From the NCBI RefSeq assembly GCF_046630445.1, contig NC_092341.1, forward strand, positions 261,815,001 to 261,879,000: a stretch of DNA of 64,000 nucleotides, written 5' to 3'. The stretch is from Rutidosis leptorrhynchoides (taxonomy: Eukaryota; Streptophyta; Magnoliopsida; Asterales; Asteraceae). Position numbers and translations under genes: made by a program. This document shows, one piece after another, positions 8,540 to 19,526 of the stretch (the stretch's first letter is position 1; the number at the start of each line of letters is the position of its first letter). The notes under the pieces are model-generated. The model was given only the letters and a program-made list of their open reading frames with translations, ran no database searches and was not told the origin of the DNA.

Positions 8540-11500
8540 TTAGTTAGCTGTGGTATCGAAATTGTGATTAACTTCGTTGTCGACTTCCATCGGACCATGT
8601 ATGTAATGTTTAACTCTGTGACCATTAACTTTAAATTCAATCCCATTTGAATTTATTAATTCTATCGTTCCGTATGGGAAAACTCTTTTGACTATGAATG
8701 GTCCAGACCATCTTGATTTCAATTTTCCAGGAAATAGCTTGAATCGTGAATTGAAAAGAAGAACTCTGTCTCCTTCTTTAAATTCTTTTGAACTTCTGAT
8801 TCTTTTATCATGCCATTTCTTCGTTCTTTCTTTATAGATTAACGAATTTTCGTATGCTTCATGTCTTAATTCTTCTAATTCGTTTAGTTGACTTAATCGT
8901 AGACGTCCGGCTACATGTAAATCAAGATTACATGTCTTCAAAGCCCAAAATGCTTTGTGTTCGATTTCTACTGGAAGATGACATGCTTTTCCATAAACAA
9001 GTCTAAAAGGTGTGGTTCCAATTGGAGTTTTGTAGGCTGTTCTAAAAGCCCAGAGTGCATCCTCCAATTTAATGGACCATTCCTTCGGATTTGATCCTAC
9101 GGTTTTCTCTAGAATACGTTTTAAAGCTCGGTTGGTATTTTCAACTTGTCCACTTGTTTGTGGATGATATGCGGTGGAGATTTTATGAGTTACTCCATAT
9201 CTTTTAAGAACTTTCTCAAGTTGATTATTACAGAAATGAGTACCCCGATCACTTATTAAAGCTTTCGGTGTTCCAAACCTTGCAAAAAGACGTTTTAAAA
9301 AGTTGACTACAACTCGTGCATCGTTAGTTGGGAGAGCTTGTGCTTCCGCCCATTTAGATACATAATCAATGGCTACGAGTATATATAGATTATTATGAGA
9401 TTTTGGAAATGGACCCATAAAGTCAATACCCCAAATGTCAAATACTTCACATACTTGGATGACATTTTGTGGCATTTCATCACGTTGACTTATTTTTCCG
9501 GCCCTTTGACATGCATCACAGGATTTGCAAAGAAGGTGTGCGTCTTTGTAAATTGTAGGCCAATAGAATCCAGCTTCATAAACTTTTCTTGCTGTTAATT
9601 GAGGCCCATAATGCCCTCCTGTTGGTCCTGTGTGACAATGGTTTAAAATTTTACTAGCTTCATCTCCAAATACACATCGGCGTATTATTCCATCGGGACA
9701 ACTTTTAAACAGATGTGGATCTTCCCAGAAATAGTGTTTTATATCACTGAAGAATTTCTTTCGTCTTTGGTACGATAATCCTTTTTCAAGGAATCCACAA
9801 ACTAAGTAGTTTGCATAGTCTGCAAACCATGGAATTTCTTTATAATCTATCTTCAATAGATATTCATCAGGAAAGTTGTCTTGTATGGCCGATTCATTTA
9901 GAACTTCTAATTCGGGATTTTCAAGACGAGAAAGATGATCAGCGGCGAGATTTTCTGCTCCTTTTTTATCTCGGATTTCAATATCAAACTCTTGTAAGAG
10001 TAAGATCCAACGGATTAATCTTGGTTTAGCATCTTGTTTTGAAAATAGGTATCTAAGAGCAGAATGGTCGGTATAGACCACCGTTTTTGCTAGAACGAGA
10101 TATGATCGAAATTTGTCAAAAGCAAAGACAATAGCAAGGAGTTCTTTTTCAGTAGTTGTATAGTTCGTTTGTGCTCCTTGTAACGTCTTACTAGCATAAT
10201 ATATAGGTTGAAATCTTTTTTCAATCCTTTGTCCTAAAACGGCTCCCATTGCAAAATCACTTGCATCGCACATTAGTTCAAATGGTAGATTCCAATTTGG
10301 TGTTATCATGATCGGTGCATTAGTGAGTTTTTCTTTAAGAATATTAAAGGATTTGATACACTCATCTGAAAAGATGAATGGCGCATCCTTTTCTAGGAGT
10401 TTATTCATAGGAGTGGCAATTTTAGAAAAATCTTTTATAAAACGTCGGTAAAAACCGGCATGCCCTAGAAAACTCCTAACTCCTCTAACATTGGTGGGAT
10501 GTGGAAGTTTAGCAATTACATCTACTTTAGCTCTATCCACTTCAATTCCTTCTTTTGAAATTTTATGTCCAAGAACGATGCCTTCTTTAACCATGAAATG
10601 GCATTTCTCCCAATTAAGTACTAGATTTGATTTTTCGCATCTAATTAGCATTCGTTCCAGATTAACTAGACATGATTTAAATGTATCACCGAAGACTGAA
10701 AAGTCATCCATGAATACTTCCATGCATTCTTCTATCATGTCGTGAAAAATTGCCATCATACACCTTTGAAAGGTTGCAGGGGCGTTACAAAGTCCAAATG
10801 GCATGCGTTTGTAAGCAAAAGTACCATAAGGGCACGTGAATGTGGTTTTCTCTTGATCTTCGGGTGCTATTGGAATTTGAAAATATCCGGAAAATCCATC
10901 TAGAAAACAATAGTAACTATTTCCGGCTAATCTTTCCAACATTTGATCTATGAAAGGTAAGGGAAAGTGATCTTTTCTGGTGGCGTCATTTAATTTTCTA
11001 TAATCAATACATACACGCCATCCTGTTACAGTCCTAGTAGGAATAAGCTCATTTTTCTCATTTGTAATGACAGTCATGCCACCCTTCTTAGGTACGCATT
11101 GAACTGGGCTTACCCATGGACTATCAGAAATTGGATATATCAAACCTGCATCTAGCAGTTTAATAATCTCTTTCTTAACTACATCTTGCATATTAGGATT
11201 TAGTCTTCGTTGGCGTTGCACATACGTTTTATGACCTTCTTCCATAAGGATTTTATGTGTGCAATACGAAGGACTTATTCCTTTAATATCATGAATCTTC
11301 CATGCAATGGCTGGTTTATGAGCTTTCAACACAGAAATGAGTTGTGATTTCTCATTTTCAGTAAGAGAAGACGATATTATTACAGGTAATTCAGATTCAC
11401 CATGTAAATAAGCGTATTCCAAATGGTTTGGAAGTGGCTTTAACTCTAATTTCGGAGGTTCTTCTATCGATGATTTATATCGATATCTGTCTTCTTCTTT

Positions 11501-14146
11501 TAGCATTTGAATTTCTTCTGTTGTTGGTTCATATCCATTAGCTATAAGTGTAGCTAACATTTCAGCTTCATCAATTGGTTCATTACCTTCTCCTAAAGAA
11601 CATTCTCCTGTTCCTTGTAATTCTGGAAATTCTTCTAATAATTCTGCATGTGCATCTATAGTTTGAATATAATAACATGTATCATCTGCAGATTGTGGTT
11701 GTTGCATTGCTCTATCAACTGAAAAGGTAACACTCTCATCCTCTATACTTAGGGTCAGTTTCTTACCGAACACGTCTATCATTGCTTTAGCCGTGTTTAA
11801 GAATGGTCTTCCTAATATGAGAGGAACTTGAGAATCTTCTTCCATGTCCAAAACAACAAAATCTACTGGAAATACTAAAGTTCCAACTTTAACTAGCATG
11901 TTCTCCATTATCCCTCTAGGATATTTTATTGATCTATCGGCTAGTTGTATGCTTATTCTGGTTGGTTTTAATTCTCCAAGGTCTAGTTTAGCGTATAGTG
12001 AATACGGCATTAGATTTATACTAGCACCTAAGTCTGCCAATGCTTCTATTGAACTAAGACTACCCAGAAAACATGGAATTGTGAAACTTCCTGGATCAGA
12101 TAGTTTTTCTGGTATCTTATTCAACAGCACTGCTGAACAATTAACATTCATAGTAACAGCCGAGAGTTCTTCCATTTTCTTTCTATTTGAGATTAGATCT
12201 TTCAAGAATTTAGCATATCTTGGCATTCCTGAAATCACATCAATGAAAGGAAGATTTACATTTATCTGTTTAAACATATCCAAAAATTTGGATTGCTCGG
12301 CTTCAAGTTTTTCTTTCTTCATTTTACTCGGGTAAGGAAGTGGTGGTTGGTATGGTTTAACATAAGGTTTATCCTTAACTGTGTTATCTTCATTAACCTT
12401 TTCAACTACCGGTTCTTTTTCCTTATCTTGATCAGGTTGTGGTTCTTGTGGAGTAGGAATGGTTTCATCAGAAGTTACAGGTATTTCAGGTGATTTAAGT
12501 GTTGTACCACTTCTTGTGGTAATGGCTTTAGCTGTTTCATTCCGGGGGTTAGCATTTGTATCACTAGGTAGACTTCCCGGTTTTCTTTCACCTATTAACC
12601 TTGCTAGGTTACTTACTTCTTGTTCCAGATTTTGAATAGAAGCTTGTTGATTTCTAAATGCTTGAGCATTTTGTTCATTAGTTTGTTTTTGAGATGTGAA
12701 AAACTGTGTTTGAGTTTCAACTAGCTTCGTCATCATATCTTCTAAATTCGGCTTTTTATCATCGGTTTGTTGTGGTGGTTTGTTTTGAAAATTCGGTCTT
12801 TGCTGATTGTAAGTATTATTGGATACTTGTTGATTGCTAGGACCTTGTTGGTTGTTGTATGGAATATTTCGGTTATAATTCTGGTTTTGATTGTAAATCG
12901 GTCTTGGCGGTTGATAATTATTCTGATAATTATTTCCAGGCCTTTGGTTTATGTATGAAATATTCTCTCTTTGTTCCATTGTTAATTCAATACTGAGACA
13001 ATCTTTTGTCAAATGTGGTCCTCCACACTGCTCACAACTAATTCGTATTGAGTGAATATCCTTAGTCATCTTTTCCATTCGTCTCTCGAAAGCATCTATC
13101 TTTGCGAAAATGGAATCTAAGTCATGGCTAGAATCGGCTCTAGCTGCTTTAGATGATCTAATGATGTCTTTTTCTTGGTGCCACTCATGTGAGTGGGAAG
13201 CAGTATTATCAATAATTTTGTAAGCATCAGTTTCGGTTTTCTTCATAATAGAACCACCAGCTGCTATATCTATGTCTTTTCTTGTAGTGATGTCGCATCC
13301 TCGGTATAATATTTGTACTATTTGACAGGTGTCTAAACCATGTTGCGGACATCCTCTTAATAACTTTCCATATCTTGTCCACGCCTCATATAGAGTTTCA
13401 TTTGGTTTCTGTGTGAACGTAACAATTTCTGCTTGAAGTCTTACTGCTTTAGATGCAGGAAAGAATTGTTTAAGAAATTTGTCAATTAAAACGTCCCATG
13501 TATTAATCGCCCCTTCAGGTAACGATTCCAACCAATCTTTGGCTTCTCCCTTTAAAGTCCAGGGAAATAACATGAGATATATCTGTTCATCCTCCACTTC
13601 TCGGATTTTAAATAGTGTGCAGATCCTATTAAAGGTACGTAGATGTTCATTTGGATCTTCCTTCGGTGCACCACTAAATTGGCATTGATTAGTCACCATG
13701 TGTAGAATTTGTCCTTTGATTTCATAATCTGGCGCATTAATGTCTGGATGAGTAATTGCGTGACCTTGGCCAGTGCGTTTAGCTCTCATTCGGTCTTCCA
13801 TACTTAAAGGTTCCAGATTCTCCATAATTGAATTTGTTGAATCGGTATCACTAGATGATTCTGTTTTAATAGTTCGTTCCTCAACAATCTCTGTTTGAAT
13901 GATTGGTGGTTCCGGAGGAAAGTTTAGTGGTTCAGGATCTATGAACCGTTCCTGAATATTTTCTGGATTCTCAATTTTGAGGTCGGGTTCAAAAAATGGA
14001 TTATTGGAAATTTGAACTGAAGTACTTGGTCGACTGGATGACGATTCTAAAGAAAAATCAACGGCGGTTATATTTGTTAAACGATGTCTTGATCTAGTTA
14101 CAGGTGGTGAACGTACAAAAGGTGATGAACGTCTTGCTCGGTGCAT
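8540..14146 (-). CDS. Athila gag-pol polyprotein (element A)
   Basis: A single open frame of 1,868 codons from an ATG, which looks whole. The order is the usual Ty3/Gypsy one: Gag with a CX2CX3HX4C zinc knuckle near residue 370 ([13 protein letters not shown]) followed by an Asn/Gln-rich stretch; aspartic protease (ADLGAS near 700); reverse transcriptase (FMDD near 1145); RNase H (MCDAS near 1290, TDHSAL near 1355); integrase with a HHCC zinc-binding part near 1505-1545; and the DDE core (IDFMGP near 1575, SDRGTHF near 1632, GQVENTN near 1667). There is no chromodomain, in line with Athila and unlike C and D. Gag and pol share one frame, so the ratio of products is presumably set by proteolysis. 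Confidence 0.95.
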   Translation of the reverse strand: MHRARRSSPFVRSPPVTRSRHRLTNITAVDFSLESSSSRPSTSVQISNNPFFEPDLKIENPENIQERFIDPEPLNFPPEPPIIQTEIVEERTIKTESSSDTDSTNSIMENLEPLSMEDRMRAKRTGQGHAITHPDINAPDYEIKGQILHMVTNQCQFSGAPKEDPNEHLRTFNRICTLFKIREVEDEQIYLMLFPWTLKGEAKDWLESLPEGAINTWDVLIDKFLKQFFPASKAVRLQAEIVTFTQKPNETLYEAWTRYGKLLRGCPQHGLDTCQIVQILYRGCDITTRKDIDIAAGGSIMKKTETDAYKIIDNTASHSHEWHQEKDIIRSSKAARADSSHDLDSIFAKIDAFERRMEKMTKDIHSIRISCEQCGGPHLTKDCLSIELTMEQRENISYINQRPGNNYQNNYQPPRPIYNQNQNYNRNIPYNNQQGPSNQQVSNNTYNQQRPNFQNKPPQQTDDKKPNLEDMMTKLVETQTQFFTSQKQTNEQNAQAFRNQQASIQNLEQEVSNLARLIGERKPGSLPSDTNANPRNETAKAITTRSGTTLKSPEIPVTSDETIPTPQEPQPDQDKEKEPVVEKVNEDNTVKDKPYVKPYQPPLPYPSKMKKEKLEAEQSKFLDMFKQINVNLPFIDVISGMPRYAKFLKDLISNRKKMEELSAVTMNVNCSAVLLNKIPEKLSDPGSFTIPCFLGSLSSIEALADLGASINLMPYSLYAKLDLGELKPTRISIQLADRSIKYPRGIMENMLVKVGTLVFPVDFVVLDMEEDSQVPLILGRPFLNTAKAMIDVFGKKLTLSIEDESVTFSVDRAMQQPQSADDTCYYIQTIDAHAELLEEFPELQGTGECSLGEGNEPIDEAEMLATLIANGYEPTTEEIQMLKEEDRYRYKSSIEEPPKLELKPLPNHLEYAYLHGESELPVIISSSLTENEKSQLISVLKAHKPAIAWKIHDIKGISPSYCTHKILMEEGHKTYVQRQRRLNPNMQDVVKKEIIKLLDAGLIYPISDSPWVSPVQCVPKKGGMTVITNEKNELIPTRTVTGWRVCIDYRKLNDATRKDHFPLPFIDQMLERLAGNSYYCFLDGFSGYFQIPIAPEDQEKTTFTCPYGTFAYKRMPFGLCNAPATFQRCMMAIFHDMIEECMEVFMDDFSVFGDTFKSCLVNLERMLIRCEKSNLVLNWEKCHFMVKEGIVLGHKISKEGIEVDRAKVDVIAKLPHPTNVRGVRSFLGHAGFYRRFIKDFSKIATPMNKLLEKDAPFIFSDECIKSFNILKEKLTNAPIMITPNWNLPFELMCDASDFAMGAVLGQRIEKRFQPIYYASKTLQGAQTNYTTTEKELLAIVFAFDKFRSYLVLAKTVVYTDHSALRYLFSKQDAKPRLIRWILLLQEFDIEIRDKKGAENLAADHLSRLENPELEVLNESAIQDNFPDEYLLKIDYKEIPWFADYANYLVCGFLEKGLSYQRRKKFFSDIKHYFWEDPHLFKSCPDGIIRRCVFGDEASKILNHCHTGPTGGHYGPQLTARKVYEAGFYWPTIYKDAHLLCKSCDACQRAGKISQRDEMPQNVIQVCEVFDIWGIDFMGPFPKSHNNLYILVAIDYVSKWAEAQALPTNDARVVVNFLKRLFARFGTPKALISDRGTHFCNNQLEKVLKRYGVTHKISTAYHPQTSGQVENTNRALKRILEKTVGSNPKEWSIKLEDALWAFRTAYKTPIGTTPFRLVYGKACHLPVEIEHKAFWALKTCNLDLHVAGRLRLSQLNELEELRHEAYENSLIYKERTKKWHDKRIRSSKEFKEGDRVLLFNSRFKLFPGKLKSRWSGPFIVKRVFPYGTIELINSNGIEFKVNGHRVKHYIHGPMEVDNEVNHNFDTTAN

Positions 14147-15516
14147 TCACTGAATATCCTATTAGTTTTTAAAAGGAAAGAAAAATTATAATAAGTTATC
14201 CAATCAATAGACTTTTCTGATTTTGCCCACGTTTCGAATAGCCAAAAGATGCAGCAGAGGGGCAGGATTCGTTTGGTCTCAATATAATTGAGGACTGTTT
14301 GGCTCCAATAACCCGGTCCACGTACAAATCCAACTATTACTACGAACCAGAAAATTTTGATGTCTATTAATTTAACCACTTAAAATAAATTTTCGTAATT
14401 TTAAGAAATTTAGATAAGAAGTAGAAAAAATTCTAAGTCCTAAAAACTAGAATAGCGAGAAATAAGAAAGAAAAAGAGTTCGTCGCAAAAGGTCGCAAAA
14501 AAAAATGGTTGAAAAATAAAAGGTGACGGAAAAATAAAAGAAACTTATAAAAACTTAAAAATACTTAACTAACCTAACCTTATTACTACAACTAACTTAA
14601 AATTATAATCGCAAATTGAAATTACTAATTGGAATGATAATTGATACATAGTAAAAGGTCTAAAAATATTAAAGCTTACAGGAAAAACTAAATCCCAAAT
14701 GGAAATAACTTAAAAAGAAACTAAAACTTAAAAAGGCGTCGCAAAATTCTAAAGCACCTAAATCTTAGTCTAAAGAAAAAGCACTTAAGGAATTCTACGG
14801 CAAAGCCTAAAAATCTAGGAGTAAAAATAACTATAGCAAAAAACTAAGTTTAAAATTAAATATGAGCTAAAAATACAAATATTACGCTACAACGATTAAA
14901 AAGGGACAAAATATAAAAATATACCAAAAAGTTGTAAAAAGTACAATATTTATAAAAATATTATTTTTATATTATTTATTTAATAAAACTACAAATTTTA
15001 CAATTTAATAAAACTAATTTAACTAAAATATATAAATAAAATAAAAAGTAAAAATAAATATAAAACTAATAATAATAATAATAATAAATTAAAACCCGTA
15101 ATTAATGCAGTTTTAGGGCTTCCTGTGCGCGTGTCAGAGTATCTCCGCGAGTTGCGGTGATTAATGAGGAAAACCCCGCGAGTCGCGGGGTTCAGAAATT
15201 CAGCTGACAGGGTTGAGTTTTTACGCGTTTTCTTTATTTTATTTTTTTATTTTATGTTTTCTGTTTTTTTAAATAAATAAAAGATTTTAAAATAAAACTT
15301 ATATTTTTATAAACTAAAATAGAAATAAAGAAACTTATAAAACTTAAATATTTAACAAAATCTTAAAAATGCTTATATTTTTTGTTTTTTTTCTTTTTAT
15401 ATTTTTGAATAATTAAAACGTATTTTTACAAAAACAAATTTTAATAAAAGTAACTAAAAATCTTTTTTTTTTTCTTTTTTTATATATTAGCGTTGTGCTT
15501 CCGGCTTTTAAGATAG
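14147..15516 (-). other. Leader of element A
   Basis: This is about 1.4 kb between the primer binding site and gag. It is very AT-rich and without a supported gene. It contains the leader copy of the paired palindrome (15143-15190), in a different spacer context from the other copies. A 93-codon frame overlapping the gag start (14098-14379) exists in both A and B but has no recognisable features. Confidence 0.7.
15143..15190. repeat. Paired 17-bp palindrome, leader copy (A)
   Basis: CTCCGCGAGTTGCGG at 15143-15157 and CCCCGCGAGTCGCGGGG at 15174-15190 are 31 bp apart. Relative to the LTR version, the outer arm base pair is changed on both sides (T-A to C-G), so the palindrome is kept while its sequence differs. 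Confidence 0.88.
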
Positions 15517-15534
15517 TCCCCGGCAGCGGCGCCA
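15517..15534 (-). other. Primer binding site, tRNA-Asp type (A)
   Basis: The plus strand reads TCCCCGGCAGCGGCGCCA. This matches the 3' end of plant tRNA-Asp (TCCCCGGCAACGGCGCCA as I know it) with one difference. It starts 8 bases inside the 5' LTR boundary. tRNA-Asp priming is usual for the Athila/Tat group. Confidence 0.9.
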
Positions 15535-15542
15535 AAAATACT

Positions 15543-17501
15543 TGATGTGAAGCGAGGTGTATATAAAATAGTTTATATTTTACTAGGAAAAACTATTAAA
15601 TACGATACAATTTTACACAAGATATTTATTTATTTATAGAATGGATATACTTAAACCTTGCTACAACACTTATAGGCAGTGTACCTAATCGTACAGTAGT
15701 GTAGTTTTTAGTAAGTCCGGTTCGTTCCACAGGGAAATCTTTAAACAAAGCTCAACGCTATATTAGTTTACTTTTATAAAAATACAAATATATATATAAG
15801 TAATATTATTATTATAAAGGGGGGTTTTTACCGTTTAATGACCGGTTTGTCGATTTTAAGACTTTAGTCGCAGTTAAAACCTAATGTAAAATATAAAATA
15901 AATACAAGACTTAAATTAAAGCGTAAAGTAAATAACGATAATGAAATTGCGAATAATAAAAATGCGATAAAATAAAATTGCGATTAAATAACAATAAATA
16001 AAAGTGCGATAATTAGAAGTGCAATTAAATATAAAATAAAGGAAATTAAATATGAAATAAAAGAATTATGCTTATTTAAACTTCCGTAATCATGATGTTT
16101 GACGTGTTGATTTTAGTTTTATGCCCATGGGTTAATTGTCCTTTGTCCTGGATTATTTAATATGTCCGTCTGGTTTTTGTCCATAACAGTCCATCAGTCA
16201 TAAATATAAATTGCGAGTGTCCTCATCAAATTATTATTATACCCGAAGTTAAATATTCCAACTAATTGGGGATTCGAATTGTAACAAGGTTTTAATACTT
16301 TGTTTAATGAATACACCAGGTTATCGACTGCGTGTAAACCAAGGTTTTACTACTTTGTTAACAATTACACCAATTACCCTTGAATGTAATTTCACCCCTG
16401 TTTTAATTATTCTAGTGGCTATTAATCCATTCCCGTGTCCGGTTAAATGAACGATTATTCGTACATATAAATACCCCGCCCATCGTGTCCGATCGAGTGT
16501 ATATGGTAATTTATAGGGACGCCCAATTGTAAATCTTTATATTAACATTAACAAACTTTCATTTAGTTAAACAAATATAAAGCCCATTAATAGCCCATAG
16601 TCTAATTTCCACAAGTGTCGTTCTTTTATCCAAACCCCAATTATGGTACAAAGCCCAATTACCCAATTTTAGTAATTAGCCCAACATCATGATTACTTCG
16701 TTTTAAATAAGCATAATAATAACTTAGCTACGAGACATTAATATAAAAAGGTTGAACATAACTTACAATGATTAAAAATAGCGTAGCGTTACACGGACAG
16801 AATTTTGACTTACACCCTTACAACATTTGCTAACATACCCTTATTATTAGGATTTAAAATTAAAATTAAAATTAAAATATAAATTATATATATAAATATA
16901 AATTTTACGTATGAAGAGGAAGAAAAAGATGATGAAATTTGATCAGAATTCGGTTTGCTTTATAGCCAGGGTTGAAAATTGGGGCTCCGCGACTCGCGGC
17001 AAAAATCACTTCAAACTCCGCGAGTCGCGGAGGATGTATTTACAGCTCACACCCTTGGAGTTTCTTGCTGCCGACGGTTTTAATAATATATATATAATAT
17101 ATATATAATTAATATAATTAATTATATATTATATTATATTTATATACATAGTTAACTTGTAATTTTTAGTCCGTTGCGTCGAGCGTTAAGAGTTGACTCT
17201 GGTCCCGGTTCCGGATTTTCGAACGTCCTTGCGTACAATTTTATATTTTGTACTTTGCGTTTTGAATCTTGTACTCTTGTAATTTCGAGACGTTTCTTAT
17301 CAATAATTGGAACCTTTTTGATTGTCTTTTGTACTTTTGAGCTTTTTGGTCGTTTGCGTCTTCAATTCGTCGAATCTGTCTTTTGTCTTCACCTTTTATT
17401 ATTTAAACGAATATCACTTGTAAATAGAACAATTGTAACTAAAAGCTTGTCTTTCTTGAGGAATAATGCTATGAAATATATGTTCGTTTTTAGCATTATC
17501 A
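15543..17501 (-). repeat. Element A 5' LTR
   Basis: The repeat is 1,959 bp, with the same ends and almost the same sequence as 684-2642. I found two single-base differences by eye, near the G-run at about 15818 and near 16806. It holds the element's promoter, but I could not place the start site with confidence. Confidence 0.95.
16985..17032. repeat. Paired 17-bp palindrome, 5' LTR copy (A)
   Basis: This is identical to the pair in the other LTR: 16985-16999 and 17016-17032, with 31 bp between equivalent bases. Confidence 0.9.
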
Positions 17502-18937
17502 TTGCTCAAGAACACAAACCCTAGATTACTCAAAATTTGAAGTTTAAGGCTTCTAATCATGTTAAACATCATCAATCTAGGCTATACAAGCATAATACAT
17601 AAACAATTTAAGTCTAATTACACTAAAAAGCATCAAAATCAAATTGGGGAAAAAATAGCTCAAGAACACCAAAATTCGGATTAAATGGTGTTTAGGTGTA
17701 GAAATTTACCGTTTTTCTTGAGTAATTCTTAGATAGCATCCTTCTCAACATGATTTTAGCAAAAAATTTGGTGATTAACGGTTAAAAATTGAGATTTTTG
17801 GGGGTGATTTTCGGGTTTTTTCGGATGCAGTTTTCGCAGTGTTTTTCGGGTGTGTTTTTGTGGGGAGTAAACTGATCTGTTCTGCAGTTATATTTTTTTT
17901 TTTCGGTTTTTGATCCCTCCGCGAGTCGCGGAGGTTTTGTACTTCAAACTCCGCGAGTCGCGGAGTTTGCTCTTTTTTTTTTTTTTATATATAATCTTTA
18001 ACTTATAAAACAATTAAGTATTTAATTTTAAAATTTTGTTTCCCTTGTTATTTAGGACGAGGTCGTTTCGGATCGATGTCCTAGTCCGTCCTTCGACAAA
18101 ATTTTAAAATTTGTCTTTTAGTAGCGATTGTTTTAAAAGCTAAGATTTTTGGATTTTTTTTTCAATGTTTTTGGCATACTTTAATTCAATAAGATTAAAA
18201 ATAATGATAATAAAAGTTCTCGTCCCTTCCTCAGGTAAAGCAATTTCGGTTCAAAGACCTAGTCTTCAACTTACGACGAATTTTAAAAATCATATTCTTA
18301 ACTTAATGAGATAAAGTAAATTTTTGTTTTTAAATTCACACAACTTAAATATGAAATTTAAAATTAATATTAAAAATTCACACCAAACTTAAAATTTGAA
18401 ATGCATAAAATTAAAAATTTATATTTTAAAAATTAAAAATTCACACCAAACTTAATTTAAAAATTTATAAATTCATATCAAACTTATATTAATTTTTCAA
18501 ATATTTTAGATATATTGTTTTTACAAAGTTTACAATATTAATTTAAGATTTAAATATTAATTTTATAAACATGGTAAAAATAAAATTAAAAATCTTTTTG
18601 TCTTTTTATCCCACTTTAATCAATCAAATATTATCAAAAATATGCGCCCCTCTTTTCGGTAAAGTAATTTCGGTTACAAGACCTAATTTAACTCATGACG
18701 AATTTTTGAAATATTTTGGGTTGATTGATTAAAGATATTTATACCTTAAGAATAAACGTTAAATTTCGCAGTGATGTAATAAATTTTTGAATGATATCAA
18801 TAATTTCGGTCGCCAAACCTAATTTTATTTAATACCAATTTAATACTTTTTAGCGAACAAATTAGCGTTTATTATCAAAAGGTTAAAAATAAAAATAAAA
18901 ATAAAAACTGTACAGACATACCTGTGAAATAGATTTC
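17502..18937 (-). other. Spacer of element B
   Basis: This is AT-rich and non-coding, and matches 6500-7950 of A. It holds the paired palindrome (17917-17965) and further copies of the CTAGGT...CCGAAATT motif (near 18060-18100, 18220-18290, 18655-18710 and 18795-18840). Confidence 0.75.
17917..17965. repeat. Paired 17-bp palindrome, pol-env spacer copy (B)
   Basis: Two perfect CTCCGCGAGTCGCGGAG copies at 17917-17933 and 17949-17965, here 32 bp apart, with the CTTCAAA spacer end. Confidence 0.9.
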
Positions 18938-19354
18938 TTAGTTATATGATCTATTCCATTCATAAGATAGTCGGTTTAATTGATTTTCCATGGCTGCATA
19001 GGCGTAACCCCGAGCATTCAGTGTCTTTTCTTCTAAACATATGAACGGTCCGTCTCTGCATAAAGTAACAAATTCGGTATTTGAATAGGTTTGATTATTT
19101 GAACATTTACCTCCATGTGACCATTTTCCGCATTTGTGACATCGTTCTAGGTGTCGTGCTCTTCTTTTCGCTGCGGATTTTGATTTTCCTTTACCAAATT
19201 GTAACTTATTATCTTCGCATCTGGATTCTTTTCTAACTCCGTCCATTCTTTCTCTGATTACTGATACTAATTCACTCGGTAGTATGTCATTATTACGTTT
19301 AGTGATCAAAGCGTGTAGCATTAGACCATGGTTTAGTTCACAGGCAGTCTTCAT
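18938..19354 (-). CDS. Cysteine-rich basic ORF after pol, carlavirus NABP-like (B)
   Basis: This is the partner of the ORF at 7951-8367, also 138 codons from an ATG and in the same place after gag-pol. All cysteines and the basic KSKSAAKRRARHLERCHKC stretch are the same. The visible amino-acid differences are one near residue 43 and a few near 118-124. The intact frame in two independent copies, beside the intact gag-pol frames, suggests that the protein is a regular part of this Athila family. Its function in the element is unknown; the viral comparison is made under the A copy. Confidence 0.7.
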   Translation of the reverse strand: MKTACELNHGLMLHALITKRNNDILPSELVSVIRERMDGVRKESRCEDNKLQFGKGKSKSAAKRRARHLERCHKCGKWSHGGKCSNNQTYSNTEFVTLCRDGPFICLEEKTLNARGYAYAAMENQLNRLSYEWNRSYN

Positions 19355-19526
19355 TTTGTAAAAACCTAAAAAAAATAAAAATTCAGAATGGGGGGAGAAG
19401 ACTAGTTCTTTAGGGTCTGCTAGGGAAAGACCATACGTGTTCCATTTTCGAGAACTACACGAAAACAGACAATCTAACTCTAACAGAAATACATATTATC
19501 CTTTAAAGACTTGATTCTCCCCACAC

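Larger units (their letters stand above)
684..17501 (-). mobile_element. Element A: full-length Athila (Ty3/Gypsy) retrotransposon
   Basis: This is a 16.8-kb LTR element on the minus strand that looks whole. In its own reading order it has a 5' LTR (15543-17501), a tRNA-Asp-type primer binding site, a 1.4-kb leader, gag-pol (8540-14146), a small cysteine-rich ORF (7951-8367), a spacer, an Athila env-position ORF (5022-6080), a 3' region, a purine tract and the 3' LTR (684-2642). TTGCT target duplications flank it. I saw only two base differences between its 1,959-bp LTRs, so insertion was recent, perhaps tens of thousands of years ago at commonly used plant rates. It sits inside a second Athila copy (B). 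Confidence 0.95.

Noticed and set aside
14098-14379. 93-codon hydrophobic minus-strand frame overlapping the gag start, also at 25085-25366
   Set aside because: Present in A and B, but so is the surrounding leader at the same identity; no domain, and it overlaps the gag start in another frame.
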